Translations under genes and position numbers: made by a program
Assembly (NCBI GenBank): GCA_964567545.1
Contig: CAZMNB010000002.1
Span: 3,682 to 67,681, forward strand
Reading direction: 5' to 3'
From: UBA7398 sp964567545
GTDB lineage: Bacteria; Actinomycetota; Actinomycetes; Nanopelagicales; Nanopelagicaceae
DNA: 64,000 nt
The notes under the pieces: generated by a model
Told to the model about the DNA's origin: nothing
Seen by the model: only the letters and a program-made list of their open reading frames with translations
The model's database searches: none
Shown here: piece by piece, positions 1 through 8,212 of the stretch
Layout of the letters: each line of letters begins with the position of its first letter
How positions within the stretch are numbered: the stretch's first letter is position 1

Positions 1-554
1 ATAGCTTCAACTTTGCTTTTTGTTAAGAATGAATAATGGGAATTGATAAAAGTTGGTTTCAATTCTGCGATATCGGAAGCGGTTACTGTCGCATTAACAT
101 TCCAGGGCATCCAGATATTTGCGCTCTCCGAAAGAGATCGAATTATTCGCATTCCTTCTAAATCGCCACACCAATAAATCGTTGCGCTGCTTTTTACGGA
201 AACTTCAAAAGCTAATTTGGCAGGATCGCTCTCCTCCATATCTATCATTAAAATCGAATTTGAATTTTCAAAAAGTGGTAGAACTTCCTCAAGTAATGGA
301 ATTTTAAAATTTCCGCTACCTAGAGCTGAAATTTCTTGCCAGGTAACATCCGAAACATATCTATCCAATCCCCAGAGTCGTTCAAGCGTTGGGTCGTGGA
401 TTACAACTACTTTGCCATCTTTAGAAATTCGCACATCGATTTCAATAACTTCGGCGCCGGCATCAATCGCGGATTGAATCGCGACCAGCGTATTTTCGCG
501 GAAGCGACTGGAGTCGCCACGATGCGCACAAATATTAGTTGGGTTTCTTGGCAT
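1..554 (-). CDS. Glycerophosphodiester phosphodiesterase (3' end cut by window)
   Basis: Partial GDPD-family TIM-barrel enzyme that hydrolyses glycerophosphodiesters to an alcohol and sn-glycerol 3-phosphate. The reading frame is open from an ATG at 552-554 to base 1, giving 184 residues of a family usually near 230-250. The family motifs are in order: HRGD at residues 11-14 (metal and catalytic His), ENT at 20-22, an E-x-D metal pair near residue 39, and HDPTLERLWG near 55, which carries the second catalytic His. No signal peptide is visible, so it should act in the cytoplasm. It begins 5 bases after the stop of the ABC ATPase gene and is probably the last gene of that transporter operon, which suggests that the imported substrate is a glycerophosphodiester. 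That substrate is inference. Confidence 0.85.
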   Translation of the reverse strand, partial: MPRNPTNICAHRGDSSRFRENTLVAIQSAIDAGAEVIEIDVRISKDGKVVVIHDPTLERLWGLDRYVSDVTWQEISALGSGNFKIPLLEEVLPLFENSNSILMIDMEESDPAKLAFEVSVKSSATIYWCGDLEGMRIIRSLSESANIWMPWNVNATVTASDIAELKPTFINSHYSFLTKSKVEA

Positions 555-559
555 ACTAA

Positions 560-1576
560 TTAAGCAATTCTTGCTAGCTTGCCGTCCCGATAAATCAACG
601 CTTTTGTAATATTAGCAAATCCAATATCACCAGCTTTAGGAACTTCGCTAGAAATAAAGGCGCGTAATTCACAGTCATTGCGTTTTAAGTAAACTTCATA
701 GAAATGTCCGCGTGGCACAACCAAAGTTACCGTTGCCGAAACGCTACCTGGAACTTGAGTTTTGCTAAAGAAAACATCTTCGGGTCGAATTCCAATGACA
801 TCACTTCCGGCAGAAATAGTTCCGTTTTCAAAACTTCCAGTAACGCGATTTAGTGAACCAATGAAATTAGCTACATATTCAGTTTCTGGAGAATCATAAA
901 GTTCTTGAGGTGTACTGAACTGTTCAATCCGGCCGTTGTTCATCACGGCAATTCGATCTGAGATTGAAAGCGCTTCGTCTTGATCGTGCGTAACAATTAC
1001 TGTTGTAATGCCGAGGCGACGTTGCAGCTCGCGAATATCTTCGCGAACTTTAACGCGAAGCTTTGCATCAAGATTGGAAAGTGGTTCATCAAGCAAGAGA
1101 ATGTCAGGTTCTTGAACTAAAGCTCTTGCGAGCGCAACTCGTTGTTGTTCGCCGCCCGAGATTTGAGCAGGTCGGGAATCCTTGTGGTGCATTAAATTAA
1201 CTACTTCAAGTACATCGTGAACTCGTTTTTCAATCTCTGTTTTAGACATTTTTCTAACTTTTAACGGATATGCCACATTTTTGAAAACGGTCATGTGCGG
1301 CCAAAGCGCATAATTTTGGAAGACCATTGCACTCGGGCGTTTCTCTGGTCCAATTTCAGTGACATCTTTTCCAGCCAAAAAAACTTTTCCAGATTCCGGA
1401 ATTAAAAAACCTGCGATCATGCGAAGTGTTGTGGTTTTCCCGCAACCAGAAGGACCAAGAAGTGAGACCATCTCACCCTTGTTCACAACAAGGTTTAAGT
1501 CATCAATGATTACTCGTCCACCTAATATTTTACGGAGGCCGACAAGTTCTAGACCTTGCCCTGTTTGATTAACCAT
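560..1576 (-). CDS. ABC transporter ATPase, polyamine/iron/sugar importer type
   Basis: Nucleotide-binding subunit of an ABC importer, 338 residues. Walker A is GPSGCGKTT near residue 42, the Q-loop is MVFQNYALWPH, the signature is ISGGEQQRVALARAL, Walker B is ILLLDEPLSNLDA, and the switch His is in VIVTHDQDEA. The last 100 residues form a TOBE-type domain, as in PotA, FbpC and MalK proteins. It follows two permease genes and a binding-protein gene, all on the minus strand with tight spacing, so this is one importer operon. It energises uptake at the inner face of the membrane. The sequence alone does not fix the substrate. Confidence 0.93.
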   Translation of the reverse strand: MVNQTGQGLELVGLRKILGGRVIIDDLNLVVNKGEMVSLLGPSGCGKTTTLRMIAGFLIPESGKVFLAGKDVTEIGPEKRPSAMVFQNYALWPHMTVFKNVAYPLKVRKMSKTEIEKRVHDVLEVVNLMHHKDSRPAQISGGEQQRVALARALVQEPDILLLDEPLSNLDAKLRVKVREDIRELQRRLGITTVIVTHDQDEALSISDRIAVMNNGRIEQFSTPQELYDSPETEYVANFIGSLNRVTGSFENGTISAGSDVIGIRPEDVFFSKTQVPGSVSATVTLVVPRGHFYEVYLKRNDCELRAFISSEVPKAGDIGFANITKALIYRDGKLARIA

Positions 1577-1595
1577 TGCTATCTACTCGCTTTCA

Positions 1596-2438
1596 TCATT
1601 TTATTTGGAATCCTTCAGCCAATTGGCCGCCAATAATGTGTTTTCTCGCTAAACTAATTAAAAATACCGATGGTATTGTCAACAATATTGAAAATACTGC
1701 AGTAACTTGAACTGGATAGGTTTCTACGATGGCATACATTGAAGTGGGCATCGTATAAATCGATGGTGCCCCGACTAGAAAAGTGCCTTGAGCCTCATCA
1801 AATGAATAAATAAAAGACATCACCATTGCAACCAAAATACCTGGCATTGCCATTCTTAAAGTGATGGTGCGGAAAACCCGAAATTTACTGGCGCCAGCAT
1901 CGCGAGCTGCATCTTCAAGGGATTTTGGGACGGCAGCAAATGCAGCAGCGGGAATCCATGTCATGAAAATAATAGTGCCCAAGACTTGAACAATAATTAC
2001 GCCAACAACGGTACCCATTAAATTTAGGAAATAATAAAGCGTTGCGATGGTCGCAAAAAGGCCGATTTTAGGAAATGCATTTGAAGCAAACATTGCAATT
2101 AAAAATGTTCTCCGACCCCAATAGTTATATCGCGCTGAGGCATACGCTGCTGGCAGACAGATAACTGCCGATACCATAACAACTATTGGAGAGATTATTA
2201 GCGAAGTCTTCATTGCCGAAACTAGTGCTTCAACTTCAAAAACTTTACGGAACCAATCCAAAGTCCAACCCGTTGGCTTGTAGCTCGGGAAGAGCCACTC
2301 AACGGCAAATGCGTGAATTGCCAACCAAATTAGGGGCCCAACAATCAAGAGCAACATAAATATTGAAAAAACTAAAAGTATGGCTTTAACACCAATCGAT
2401 TTAGTGTGGAGATTTAACGGCTGAACATCATTAGCCAT
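1596..2438 (-). CDS. ABC transporter permease (PotC-like)
   Basis: Inner-membrane permease of 280 residues with about six membrane segments. The EAA loop that docks the ATPase is visible as EDAARDAGASKFRVFRTITL, about two thirds along. It shares its first base with the end of the preceding permease gene (start and stop overlap at 2438), so the two are probably translationally coupled and form the heterodimeric channel. Length and layout match the second permease of spermidine/putrescine- or phosphonate-type systems. The exact substrate is unknown. Confidence 0.9.
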   Translation of the reverse strand: MANDVQPLNLHTKSIGVKAILLVFSIFMLLLIVGPLIWLAIHAFAVEWLFPSYKPTGWTLDWFRKVFEVEALVSAMKTSLIISPIVVMVSAVICLPAAYASARYNYWGRRTFLIAMFASNAFPKIGLFATIATLYYFLNLMGTVVGVIIVQVLGTIIFMTWIPAAAFAAVPKSLEDAARDAGASKFRVFRTITLRMAMPGILVAMVMSFIYSFDEAQGTFLVGAPSIYTMPTSMYAIVETYPVQVTAVFSILLTIPSVFLISLARKHIIGGQLAEGFQIK

Positions 2439-3379
2439 CAGACTCTCCCGCTCTCTTTAGCGCTTCGGAAATTAGCCCAGATGTAGAAAACTGCAATTCC
2501 AGATGCGGCAGCAAAAACAATAAATGCCATGACGATCGATTGTTGCGGGCGATTATATGCAGTGAAGAAGTTGGTAATTTCAACGCCGAACATAGTTGGC
2601 TGATTTGGTCCTAAGAAAAATGGGATTGTGAAGGATCCCAGAACTCCAATAGAAGTAAATGTTGCAACAATTATTATTGGGATTAAAGCTAGTGGCAGCA
2701 TCACGGTTCGAATTATTGTGAAAAGTCCAGCTCCGGCATCTTGGGCAGCCTCAATGAGTGCATTTGGTATTGATTGAAATCCAGAGGTTATTAAAAGAAT
2801 TGCAAAAGGTAGTGAGGTCCAAATTGAGCCGATTATTACTGCAAGCATGGTTGAAGTTATCTGTGGAACATTCACACCAACGGAATGGAAAATGGTTCGA
2901 TAAAGTCCAGCACTTCCGTAAAAGGTATAGAGCGCCCATGAAGAAATAACGACTGGGATAAATAGTGGAGTAAGCGAGAGTCCCGTTAATACAGATGAAA
3001 GTTTTCCGCCGCGTAATCTTTGAAGTAAACCAATTCCGATTGCAAATAACAAGACAAATACGGTTGCAACAAATGCCACAATTAGCGTAGTTTTTAGATC
3101 TCCAGCAAAACGAGGGTCGGCAATTACATCTTTATATGCCTGCAGAGTAAAGAGTTTGCCGTCTCGGCCGCGAATATCTTGGCCGATAATTGAAATTACC
3201 TCGTTAAGGCCACCGGTGTAACCAATTGAAAGAAAAAAAGCTAAACCAATTGGGAAACCAATAAATGTGCCAAGCACCAAAATTGGTGGCAAAGCCATGA
3301 AGAAACCAAGTACAGAGAGCTTTGAATCTTTCGATCCAAAGCTCTCTGAAGCGACTTGGTTTGTAGCCGCAGTGCTCAA
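2438..3379 (-). CDS. ABC transporter permease (PotB-like)
   Basis: First permease of the importer, 313 residues, with about six hydrophobic segments. Its EAA loop is EAAQDAGAGLFTIIRTVMLP. It starts 5 bases after the binding-protein stop. The long periplasmic-side stretch after the first membrane segment (residues about 55-90) is typical of the PotB/MalF side of such pairs. It pairs with the permease at 1596-2438. Confidence 0.9.
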   Translation of the reverse strand: MSTAATNQVASESFGSKDSKLSVLGFFMALPPILVLGTFIGFPIGLAFFLSIGYTGGLNEVISIIGQDIRGRDGKLFTLQAYKDVIADPRFAGDLKTTLIVAFVATVFVLLFAIGIGLLQRLRGGKLSSVLTGLSLTPLFIPVVISSWALYTFYGSAGLYRTIFHSVGVNVPQITSTMLAVIIGSIWTSLPFAILLITSGFQSIPNALIEAAQDAGAGLFTIIRTVMLPLALIPIIIVATFTSIGVLGSFTIPFFLGPNQPTMFGVEITNFFTAYNRPQQSIVMAFIVFAAASGIAVFYIWANFRSAKESGRV

Positions 3380-3384
3380 CTTAT

Positions 3385-4527
3385 TTACTTGCCAGGAACT
3401 TCAAGCGCCCATTGATTTTTGAAGTCAGTTGCGTTGCTAGATAAGTATCCAGGTCGGAGTGTTGAGATATCTGTACCTGCAGCGAATTTGCCTTGGTTAG
3501 CCTCGCTTAACAAAGTTACTGGAATTACCGGATATCCGTTAAGCGAGCCACCAACGATTATGTTCTGCGCGGCTGGTGAAAGTACCCAGTTAACAAAACG
3601 CTGTGCAGCAACTCCGTTACGGGAGGTCTTTGGGATACCAAAGAATGCTGGCCCGCCGGTAAGAGCAGGCTCGCTGATTTGAGCAACTTTCCAATAACTA
3701 GGAATGGTTCCAGCTTTTAGGCCGCTTAGGAACTGATCTGACCATACGGTTCCCATATCGATTGATCCGTTTGCGATCAGTGAAAGAGTTGCAGCATTGT
3801 TAGATGGGTAAGTTCCATTCTTGCCATATGTGTATGGGTTAAGTGACTTTAGAAGGTCAAAACCTTGCTTCCATTTAGCTTGAAGTGGCTTATTAATTTC
3901 TGTAACTAATGTTTTACGTTCTGCATCTGTCAAATATTTATCTACAACGGTTTGTGCGAATGCATATCCGCTACCGCCGCCGGATGGCACGTTATATGTG
4001 AAACGCCCTGGGTTAGCCTTGATCCAAGTAATTAAAGCATCAAGAGTCTTTGGTGGTGTTTCAACTACTTTGGAGTTATAAGCCAAAAGTACGGTTGAGG
4101 CTCGATATGGGACGCCACCTTTACTTAATGCGATTAATGAAGCAGGTACATTTGAAAGGTTAGGAATACGAGTTGTTGATGGAATTGTTAAGTATCCAGA
4201 GAGTCCAAGTTGTGGCACAAAACCGGCATCTATAACGTCAAAGCCAGCATCTTGCTTAGTTTTTGATGCTGCAATGATTTTGGCGAGCGTTAGCGCGTCA
4301 TTCTTGCCGTGTAAATCAAATGAAGAAAGGTCTACGTTGTAATTTGGGTTTGCTTTTTCAAAAGCAGGTATTAATTCCTTTAAGTACAAGTTTTCAACGT
4401 TTGTATCAGCAGATACATATAGTCGAACTTGAAATACTGCTGCATGGCTGGTTGAAGCAGTGAATCCAAGTGTGGCTACTGCTAATCCAGCTGCTGCAAG
4501 TACTGAAATGAGTTTCTTCTTGCGCAC
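3385..4527 (-). CDS. Extracellular solute-binding protein, family 1
   Basis: Substrate-binding protein of the importer, 380 residues. A signal peptide (KKK, then a hydrophobic stretch, then TSHAA) occupies residues 1-29. There is no lipobox Cys, so it may be released or held by other means. The start is a GTG preceded by a strong GGAGGAGG six bases upstream. The mature part opens with QVRLYVSADTNVENLYLKEL, the layout of PotD/Fbp-type binding proteins. Its partners are the two permeases and the ATPase downstream, with a GDPD gene after them. The ligand may be a glycerophosphodiester, a polyamine or a phosphonate; context favours the first, at low certainty. Confidence 0.88.
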   Translation of the reverse strand: MRKKKLISVLAAAGLAVATLGFTASTSHAAVFQVRLYVSADTNVENLYLKELIPAFEKANPNYNVDLSSFDLHGKNDALTLAKIIAASKTKQDAGFDVIDAGFVPQLGLSGYLTIPSTTRIPNLSNVPASLIALSKGGVPYRASTVLLAYNSKVVETPPKTLDALITWIKANPGRFTYNVPSGGGSGYAFAQTVVDKYLTDAERKTLVTEINKPLQAKWKQGFDLLKSLNPYTYGKNGTYPSNNAATLSLIANGSIDMGTVWSDQFLSGLKAGTIPSYWKVAQISEPALTGGPAFFGIPKTSRNGVAAQRFVNWVLSPAAQNIIVGGSLNGYPVIPVTLLSEANQGKFAAGTDISTLRPGYLSSNATDFKNQWALEVPGK

Positions 4528-4593
4528 TAAAGTGCCTCCTCCAAGTGATTAGGAATAGACCGGATGTCAATTTCCTTCAGACAGGTATCCGTT

Positions 4594-4622
4594 AAACTAC
4601 GCACCCTTAGGCATTAGGTCAA
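4594..4622 (-). promoter_or_regulatory. Promoter of the binding-protein operon
   Basis: On the minus strand TTGACC (4617-4622) and TAGTTT (4594-4599) are separated by 17 bases, a good primary-sigma-type pair. It lies about 65 bases upstream of the GTG of the solute-binding protein. Transcription would run through the binding protein, both permeases, the ATPase and the GDPD gene. It is predicted from sequence only. Confidence 0.45.
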
Positions 4623-4632
4623 GACGAAAGGC

Positions 4633-5541
4633 TTAAGGTCTGCTTATATTGGGTGAATTGTCCGTTAACAATGAATATAAGAAATCAATACTTTCTCGCA
4701 CAGCCGAAATTGGCCCTACCCCAACAGATGGTGATGTTTCAAGCATCACATCTTGCTCAAGTACCAATTTGCCTTGGAAATCTATGCCATCTAGAAACGA
4801 AATAACTTGAGAAATTTGAGCATCACCTTTGCCTAGTGGTTTATACATGCCATTTTTTACTTCAGTTGAATAGTTTGATGTTTTATTTTGAATCCGTGCC
4901 GCAGCGGATGCATCGCAATCTTTTAGATGAACATGCTTGATTCGTGTGCCGGCGCGATTTGCAATATCCAAAGGTTTTCCGCCGCCAACGACGATGTGGC
5001 CGGTATCAAGACATAAGTTGATCTCGGTTTCATTTAGTAAAAAATCTAAATCGCTTGGCGTTTCAAACATAGTTCCAGCATGTGGGTGCAAAACCATTTG
5101 TAATCCAAATTCTTTTGCAATTTCGGTAATCATCGGCAACGATTCCGAAAAAACTGCTTTAGCTTCCGCATCCATTGGATCTCTCGAGTCATAATTTCCA
5201 TCTTCAGCAGGTGTAGCTAATACAAAATTCCCAGCGTTGAGCTCGGCTAAGACTGCAGCTTGGCGGCGCGCTCTTTCATATGATGCTTTCAACCGATCTT
5301 TTTTATGTAGAACTATTGGAACAAAAGCGCCACATAGATCTAAACCATGTCCGTTTAACACCATCGCTAATTCTTTTGGGTCCTGCGGTAGATATCCGTC
5401 TGGACCTAATTCAGTAGCAGTTAGGCCGCATTCACGCATTTCACTTAATACACGATTTACTTCAAGTTGATAACCCCAACCATTAGCTTCACAAACACCC
5501 CAAGAGATTGGTGCGCCGGCTAATTGCTTCTTTAAATCCAA
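4633..5541 (-). CDS. IolE-like TIM-barrel isomerase/dehydratase
   Basis: Sugar-phosphate isomerase/epimerase (AP-endonuclease 2) superfamily protein, 302 residues, close in style to inosose dehydratase IolE. The N-terminus reads GAPISWGVCEANGWG, the usual first strand of this group. Metal-site segments follow in order: HPHAGT near 150, LDTGH near 180, HVHLKD near 205, and LEQD near 270. It follows the ROK kinase gene with no gap (stop 5542, start 5541), so the two share a transcript. A second paralogue lies at 10038-10919. Inosose dehydration in inositol catabolism is the most likely role, but epimerisation of an inosose or keto-sugar is equally compatible. Confidence 0.8.
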   Translation of the reverse strand: MDLKKQLAGAPISWGVCEANGWGYQLEVNRVLSEMRECGLTATELGPDGYLPQDPKELAMVLNGHGLDLCGAFVPIVLHKKDRLKASYERARRQAAVLAELNAGNFVLATPAEDGNYDSRDPMDAEAKAVFSESLPMITEIAKEFGLQMVLHPHAGTMFETPSDLDFLLNETEINLCLDTGHIVVGGGKPLDIANRAGTRIKHVHLKDCDASAAARIQNKTSNYSTEVKNGMYKPLGKGDAQISQVISFLDGIDFQGKLVLEQDVMLETSPSVGVGPISAVRESIDFLYSLLTDNSPNISRP

Positions 5542-6306
5542 TTAAATTTGCTCCAACGACCAGGCCTTAACGCCACCTAAAATTCCTGCAGTATTTGAAA
5601 CGATCACTACATCATCTCCCAAAACTTGTAGTACTTCCGTGCGAATTCTGCGGGAATTACCACCGCCTATATAAAGGCGATCCCAATGAAAAACTTTACG
5701 CAAGTCTTCAACCATAATTCTAATTCTGCGGGACCAGAATAAATCTCCTAGTCGGCGAAGTTCGGTCTCACCAATCCATGTGTCATATGTAGTGTTTCTG
5801 CGCACTGGAGCCATAGACATTTCAAAATGTGGCGCTAATTTTCCACCATCAAACATAGAAAAACCTAGTCCGGTTCCAAGGGTAATTACAACTTCCAAAC
5901 CTGATCCATTAATAACTCCAGCGCCATGTACTTCGGCATCATTTAAAACAATTGCTGGTCTCTTAAAGTGCTCGACAAAAGCTCGTTGGATATCAAAACC
6001 TTTCCATTGTTTTTCAAGCTCCGGTTCAATTCGAGTACGTGGTCCTTTTGCATTTATATAGTGAGGTGTATGTACAACAACACCATGTCGCAACATCCCT
6101 GGCATTCCAACCGTTAGTCGATCGAATTTTGGTAATCCTTTTGAAATATCATCAATAGTTTGAATCAAGTGTGTAGGAGAAAGCGGATACGGAGTTGGAA
6201 CCGCAACTGGTTGCGCATGCAACGTACCAGCACTATCTAGAACCGAGCCCTTAATAAACAATCCACCGCAATCTATGGCGAGAGTCATTGCGCTGGTTGA
6301 TTGCAT
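5542..6306 (-). CDS. ROK-family sugar kinase (polyphosphate-glucokinase-like)
   Basis: Cytoplasmic kinase of the ROK/PPGK type. The phosphate-binding loop is AIDCGGLFIKG, where most relatives have DIGGT. The catalytic Asp is in LNDAEVHGAG and the second phosphate loop is ITLGTGLG. Relatives phosphorylate glucose from ATP or polyphosphate. The frame is open from a TTG at 6324, but I choose the ATG at 6304-6306 (254 residues, normal for PPGK) because TAGGTT lies exactly 7 bases before it and no Shine-Dalgarno serves any candidate start. It is divergent from iolC and in one unit with the IolE-like gene, so its natural substrate may be a sugar released in this pathway. Confidence 0.82.
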   Translation of the reverse strand: MQSTSAMTLAIDCGGLFIKGSVLDSAGTLHAQPVAVPTPYPLSPTHLIQTIDDISKGLPKFDRLTVGMPGMLRHGVVVHTPHYINAKGPRTRIEPELEKQWKGFDIQRAFVEHFKRPAIVLNDAEVHGAGVINGSGLEVVITLGTGLGFSMFDGGKLAPHFEMSMAPVRRNTTYDTWIGETELRRLGDLFWSRRIRIMVEDLRKVFHWDRLYIGGGNSRRIRTEVLQVLGDDVVIVSNTAGILGGVKAWSLEQI

Positions 6307-6313
6307 CTCCATT

Positions 6314-6319
6314 AACCTA
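6314..6319 (-). promoter_or_regulatory. -10 box of a leaderless start (ROK kinase)
   Basis: TAGGTT on the minus strand ends 7 bases before the ATG at 6306. With no ribosome-binding site, transcription would begin at or next to the start codon. This placement decides the start I chose for the kinase. Confidence 0.4.
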
Positions 6320-6386
6320 GTCAAGCAAAATCTGGTTCAGAAAGATAATCGGAGCACTCGGGATATCTTTGCTAAGCACAAATCGG

Positions 6387-6392
6387 TAGAAT
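6387..6392 (+). promoter_or_regulatory. -10 box of a leaderless start (iolC)
   Basis: TAGAAT ends exactly 6 bases before the iolC ATG at 6399. There is no Shine-Dalgarno sequence, so the iolC-iolB-iolD message probably starts at the ATG. No convincing -35 is seen at 16-18 bases. Confidence 0.5.
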
Positions 6393-6398
6393 CCACCC

Positions 6399-7340
6399 AT
6401 GTTAGACCTCCTAACCATTGGCCGAATTAGCGTTGATTTATATGGCCAAGAGGAAGGCCATGGTTTATCTGATCCACAAACATTTCAAAAATCAGTCGGT
6501 GGTAGCCCAACAAATGTTGCAATTGGCACGGCTCGTTATGGTCATAAAACAGCGGTAATTACTGGAGTTGCAAGCGATGCACTTGGCGAATTTGCGATTG
6601 GTGAATTGAAGAAATTTAACGTTTCAACAGAATTTGTGATTAAAACTCCTAATGGCAAAACTCCAATTGTAGTTGCCGGTATCAAAGATCCCGATAATCC
6701 AGAATTTATCTTTTATCGGGATGCAAACGCACCAGATACTAAAATTGAAAACTCGGATTCATTAACTAAAGCTGTTAACTCCACGAAGTATTTTTGGTTT
6801 ACTGGATCTACTCTTTCACAAGCGCCACTCTCAAATACCGTACTAGAGCTACTTAAATCCAGAAATGGTGAAGTTATATTTGACCTTGATTATCGACCTT
6901 CGTTTTGGAGTTCTGCTGAGGCAGCACATAAAGAAATTTCGGCTGCCGTTAGGTACGCAACAATCGCGATTGGCAACTTAGAAGAATGCGCGGTGGCAAC
7001 TGGTTTGCCAAAAACATCTAGCGCTGCCCAGTTTGCTGCTTCGTTGCTTTCAATGGGACCAAAGTTAGCAATTGTAAAAGGTGGTTCAACTGGGGTTTTG
7101 GTGGCTCATGGAAATAGCGCAACCGCAATTCCAGGGCTGCGCATAAAAACTAAATGTGGCCTAGGAGCTGGTGATGCATTTGGTGCTGGCGTGATTCATG
7201 GGCTCTTATCTGGTTGGAGCCCGGAAGATTCAGTTTCTTTTGCAAATGGCGCCGGCGCATATGTTGCTTCACAATTGATGTGCAGTGATGCCATGCCCAC
7301 TGAAATTCAAGTTCGAAAATTAATGGAAAATTCAAAGTGA
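6399..7340 (+). CDS. iolC: 5-dehydro-2-deoxygluconokinase (PfkB family)
   Basis: IolC phosphorylates 5-dehydro-2-deoxy-D-gluconate in myo-inositol catabolism. The 313-residue protein opens with LLTIGRISVDLYGQ, the hallmark of IolC, followed by the substrate motif GGSPTNVAIGTARYG near residue 34. It ends with the PfkB signature GLGAGDAFGAGVIHG near 255, which contains the catalytic Asp. It is the first gene of a tight iolC-iolB-iolD operon. Its stop overlaps the GTG of iolB by 4 bases. Confidence 0.93.
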   Translation: MLDLLTIGRISVDLYGQEEGHGLSDPQTFQKSVGGSPTNVAIGTARYGHKTAVITGVASDALGEFAIGELKKFNVSTEFVIKTPNGKTPIVVAGIKDPDNPEFIFYRDANAPDTKIENSDSLTKAVNSTKYFWFTGSTLSQAPLSNTVLELLKSRNGEVIFDLDYRPSFWSSAEAAHKEISAAVRYATIAIGNLEECAVATGLPKTSSAAQFAASLLSMGPKLAIVKGGSTGVLVAHGNSATAIPGLRIKTKCGLGAGDAFGAGVIHGLLSGWSPEDSVSFANGAGAYVASQLMCSDAMPTEIQVRKLMENSK

Positions 7341-8212
7341 GCCAACGTTTCTTTCCCGCTAGCGCCGGCAGAAAATCAATTACTCCAATGGTAGCAGGAT
7401 GGCGATATTCCGGGTTACAAGTAATAAGTATTCCAGCTGGAAAAACCGATTTATCGCAATACTTTTTAGGAGATATTGAGGCTGCCTTGATCCCGCTTAA
7501 CCTAAAAAATTTTAAAGTTACCGTTTCTGGAACTGAATATTCAATAATCGGTAGGTCTGGAGTTTTCATTGGCGCAAGTGATTGGGTTTATATAGCCGCA
7601 AATGAATCCGTTGAAATAGTTACCGGAATTGCGGGAGAAGTAGCAATCGCTACTGCAACCGTTAAATCTAACTTTCCGAGTTGCTATGTAGAAAAAATAA
7701 GCAAAGTAGAAATACGCGGGGCTGGAATGGCCACTCGTGAGGTTCGCCCATTTATGCATCCAGATATATTTCCAAATGCTGAAAAGCTAATGGCGGTCGA
7801 AGTAATTACACCAGATGGAAATGTATCTAGCTTTCCGCCGCATCGCCACGACGGCATAACTGGTTGTGAGGTGGAAAATGAAGAAATTTATTATTTTAGA
7901 ATTGGAAAAATTGCCAGCGCTCATGGCGATAGCGAAGGTTTTGGACTTCACCGAACTTACTCTGCGCCAGAAGATCCAAATTTCTTTGATGACACCGTCA
8001 CGATTCATGATGGGGATATTTACTTAGTACCGCGCGGTTACCACGGCCCATGTGCTGCGATGCCGGGTTATCCGATGTACTACTTAAATGTGCTGGCCGG
8101 ACCAAGCCAGAAACGCACTATGGATTTTTGCGACGATCCAAAGCATGCTTGGCTTAGAGATAGTTGGAAGCAACAAACCCCCGATCCCCGAACTCCTTGG
8201 CAGGTGAAGTAA
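7337..8212 (+). CDS. iolB: 5-deoxy-glucuronate isomerase
   Basis: IolB isomerises 5-deoxy-D-glucuronate to 5-dehydro-2-deoxygluconate, the substrate of IolC. The 291-residue cupin protein carries the metal-binding FPPHRHDG near residue 165, followed by NEEIYYFRIG, TIHDGDIYLVPRGYHG and the C-terminal HAWLRDSW, all typical of the family. It starts with GTG inside the iolC stop (GTGA overlap) and its TAA overlaps the iolD ATG (TAATG), so the three proteins are probably made by coupled translation. Confidence 0.93.
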   Translation: MSQRFFPASAGRKSITPMVAGWRYSGLQVISIPAGKTDLSQYFLGDIEAALIPLNLKNFKVTVSGTEYSIIGRSGVFIGASDWVYIAANESVEIVTGIAGEVAIATATVKSNFPSCYVEKISKVEIRGAGMATREVRPFMHPDIFPNAEKLMAVEVITPDGNVSSFPPHRHDGITGCEVENEEIYYFRIGKIASAHGDSEGFGLHRTYSAPEDPNFFDDTVTIHDGDIYLVPRGYHGPCAAMPGYPMYYLNVLAGPSQKRTMDFCDDPKHAWLRDSWKQQTPDPRTPWQVK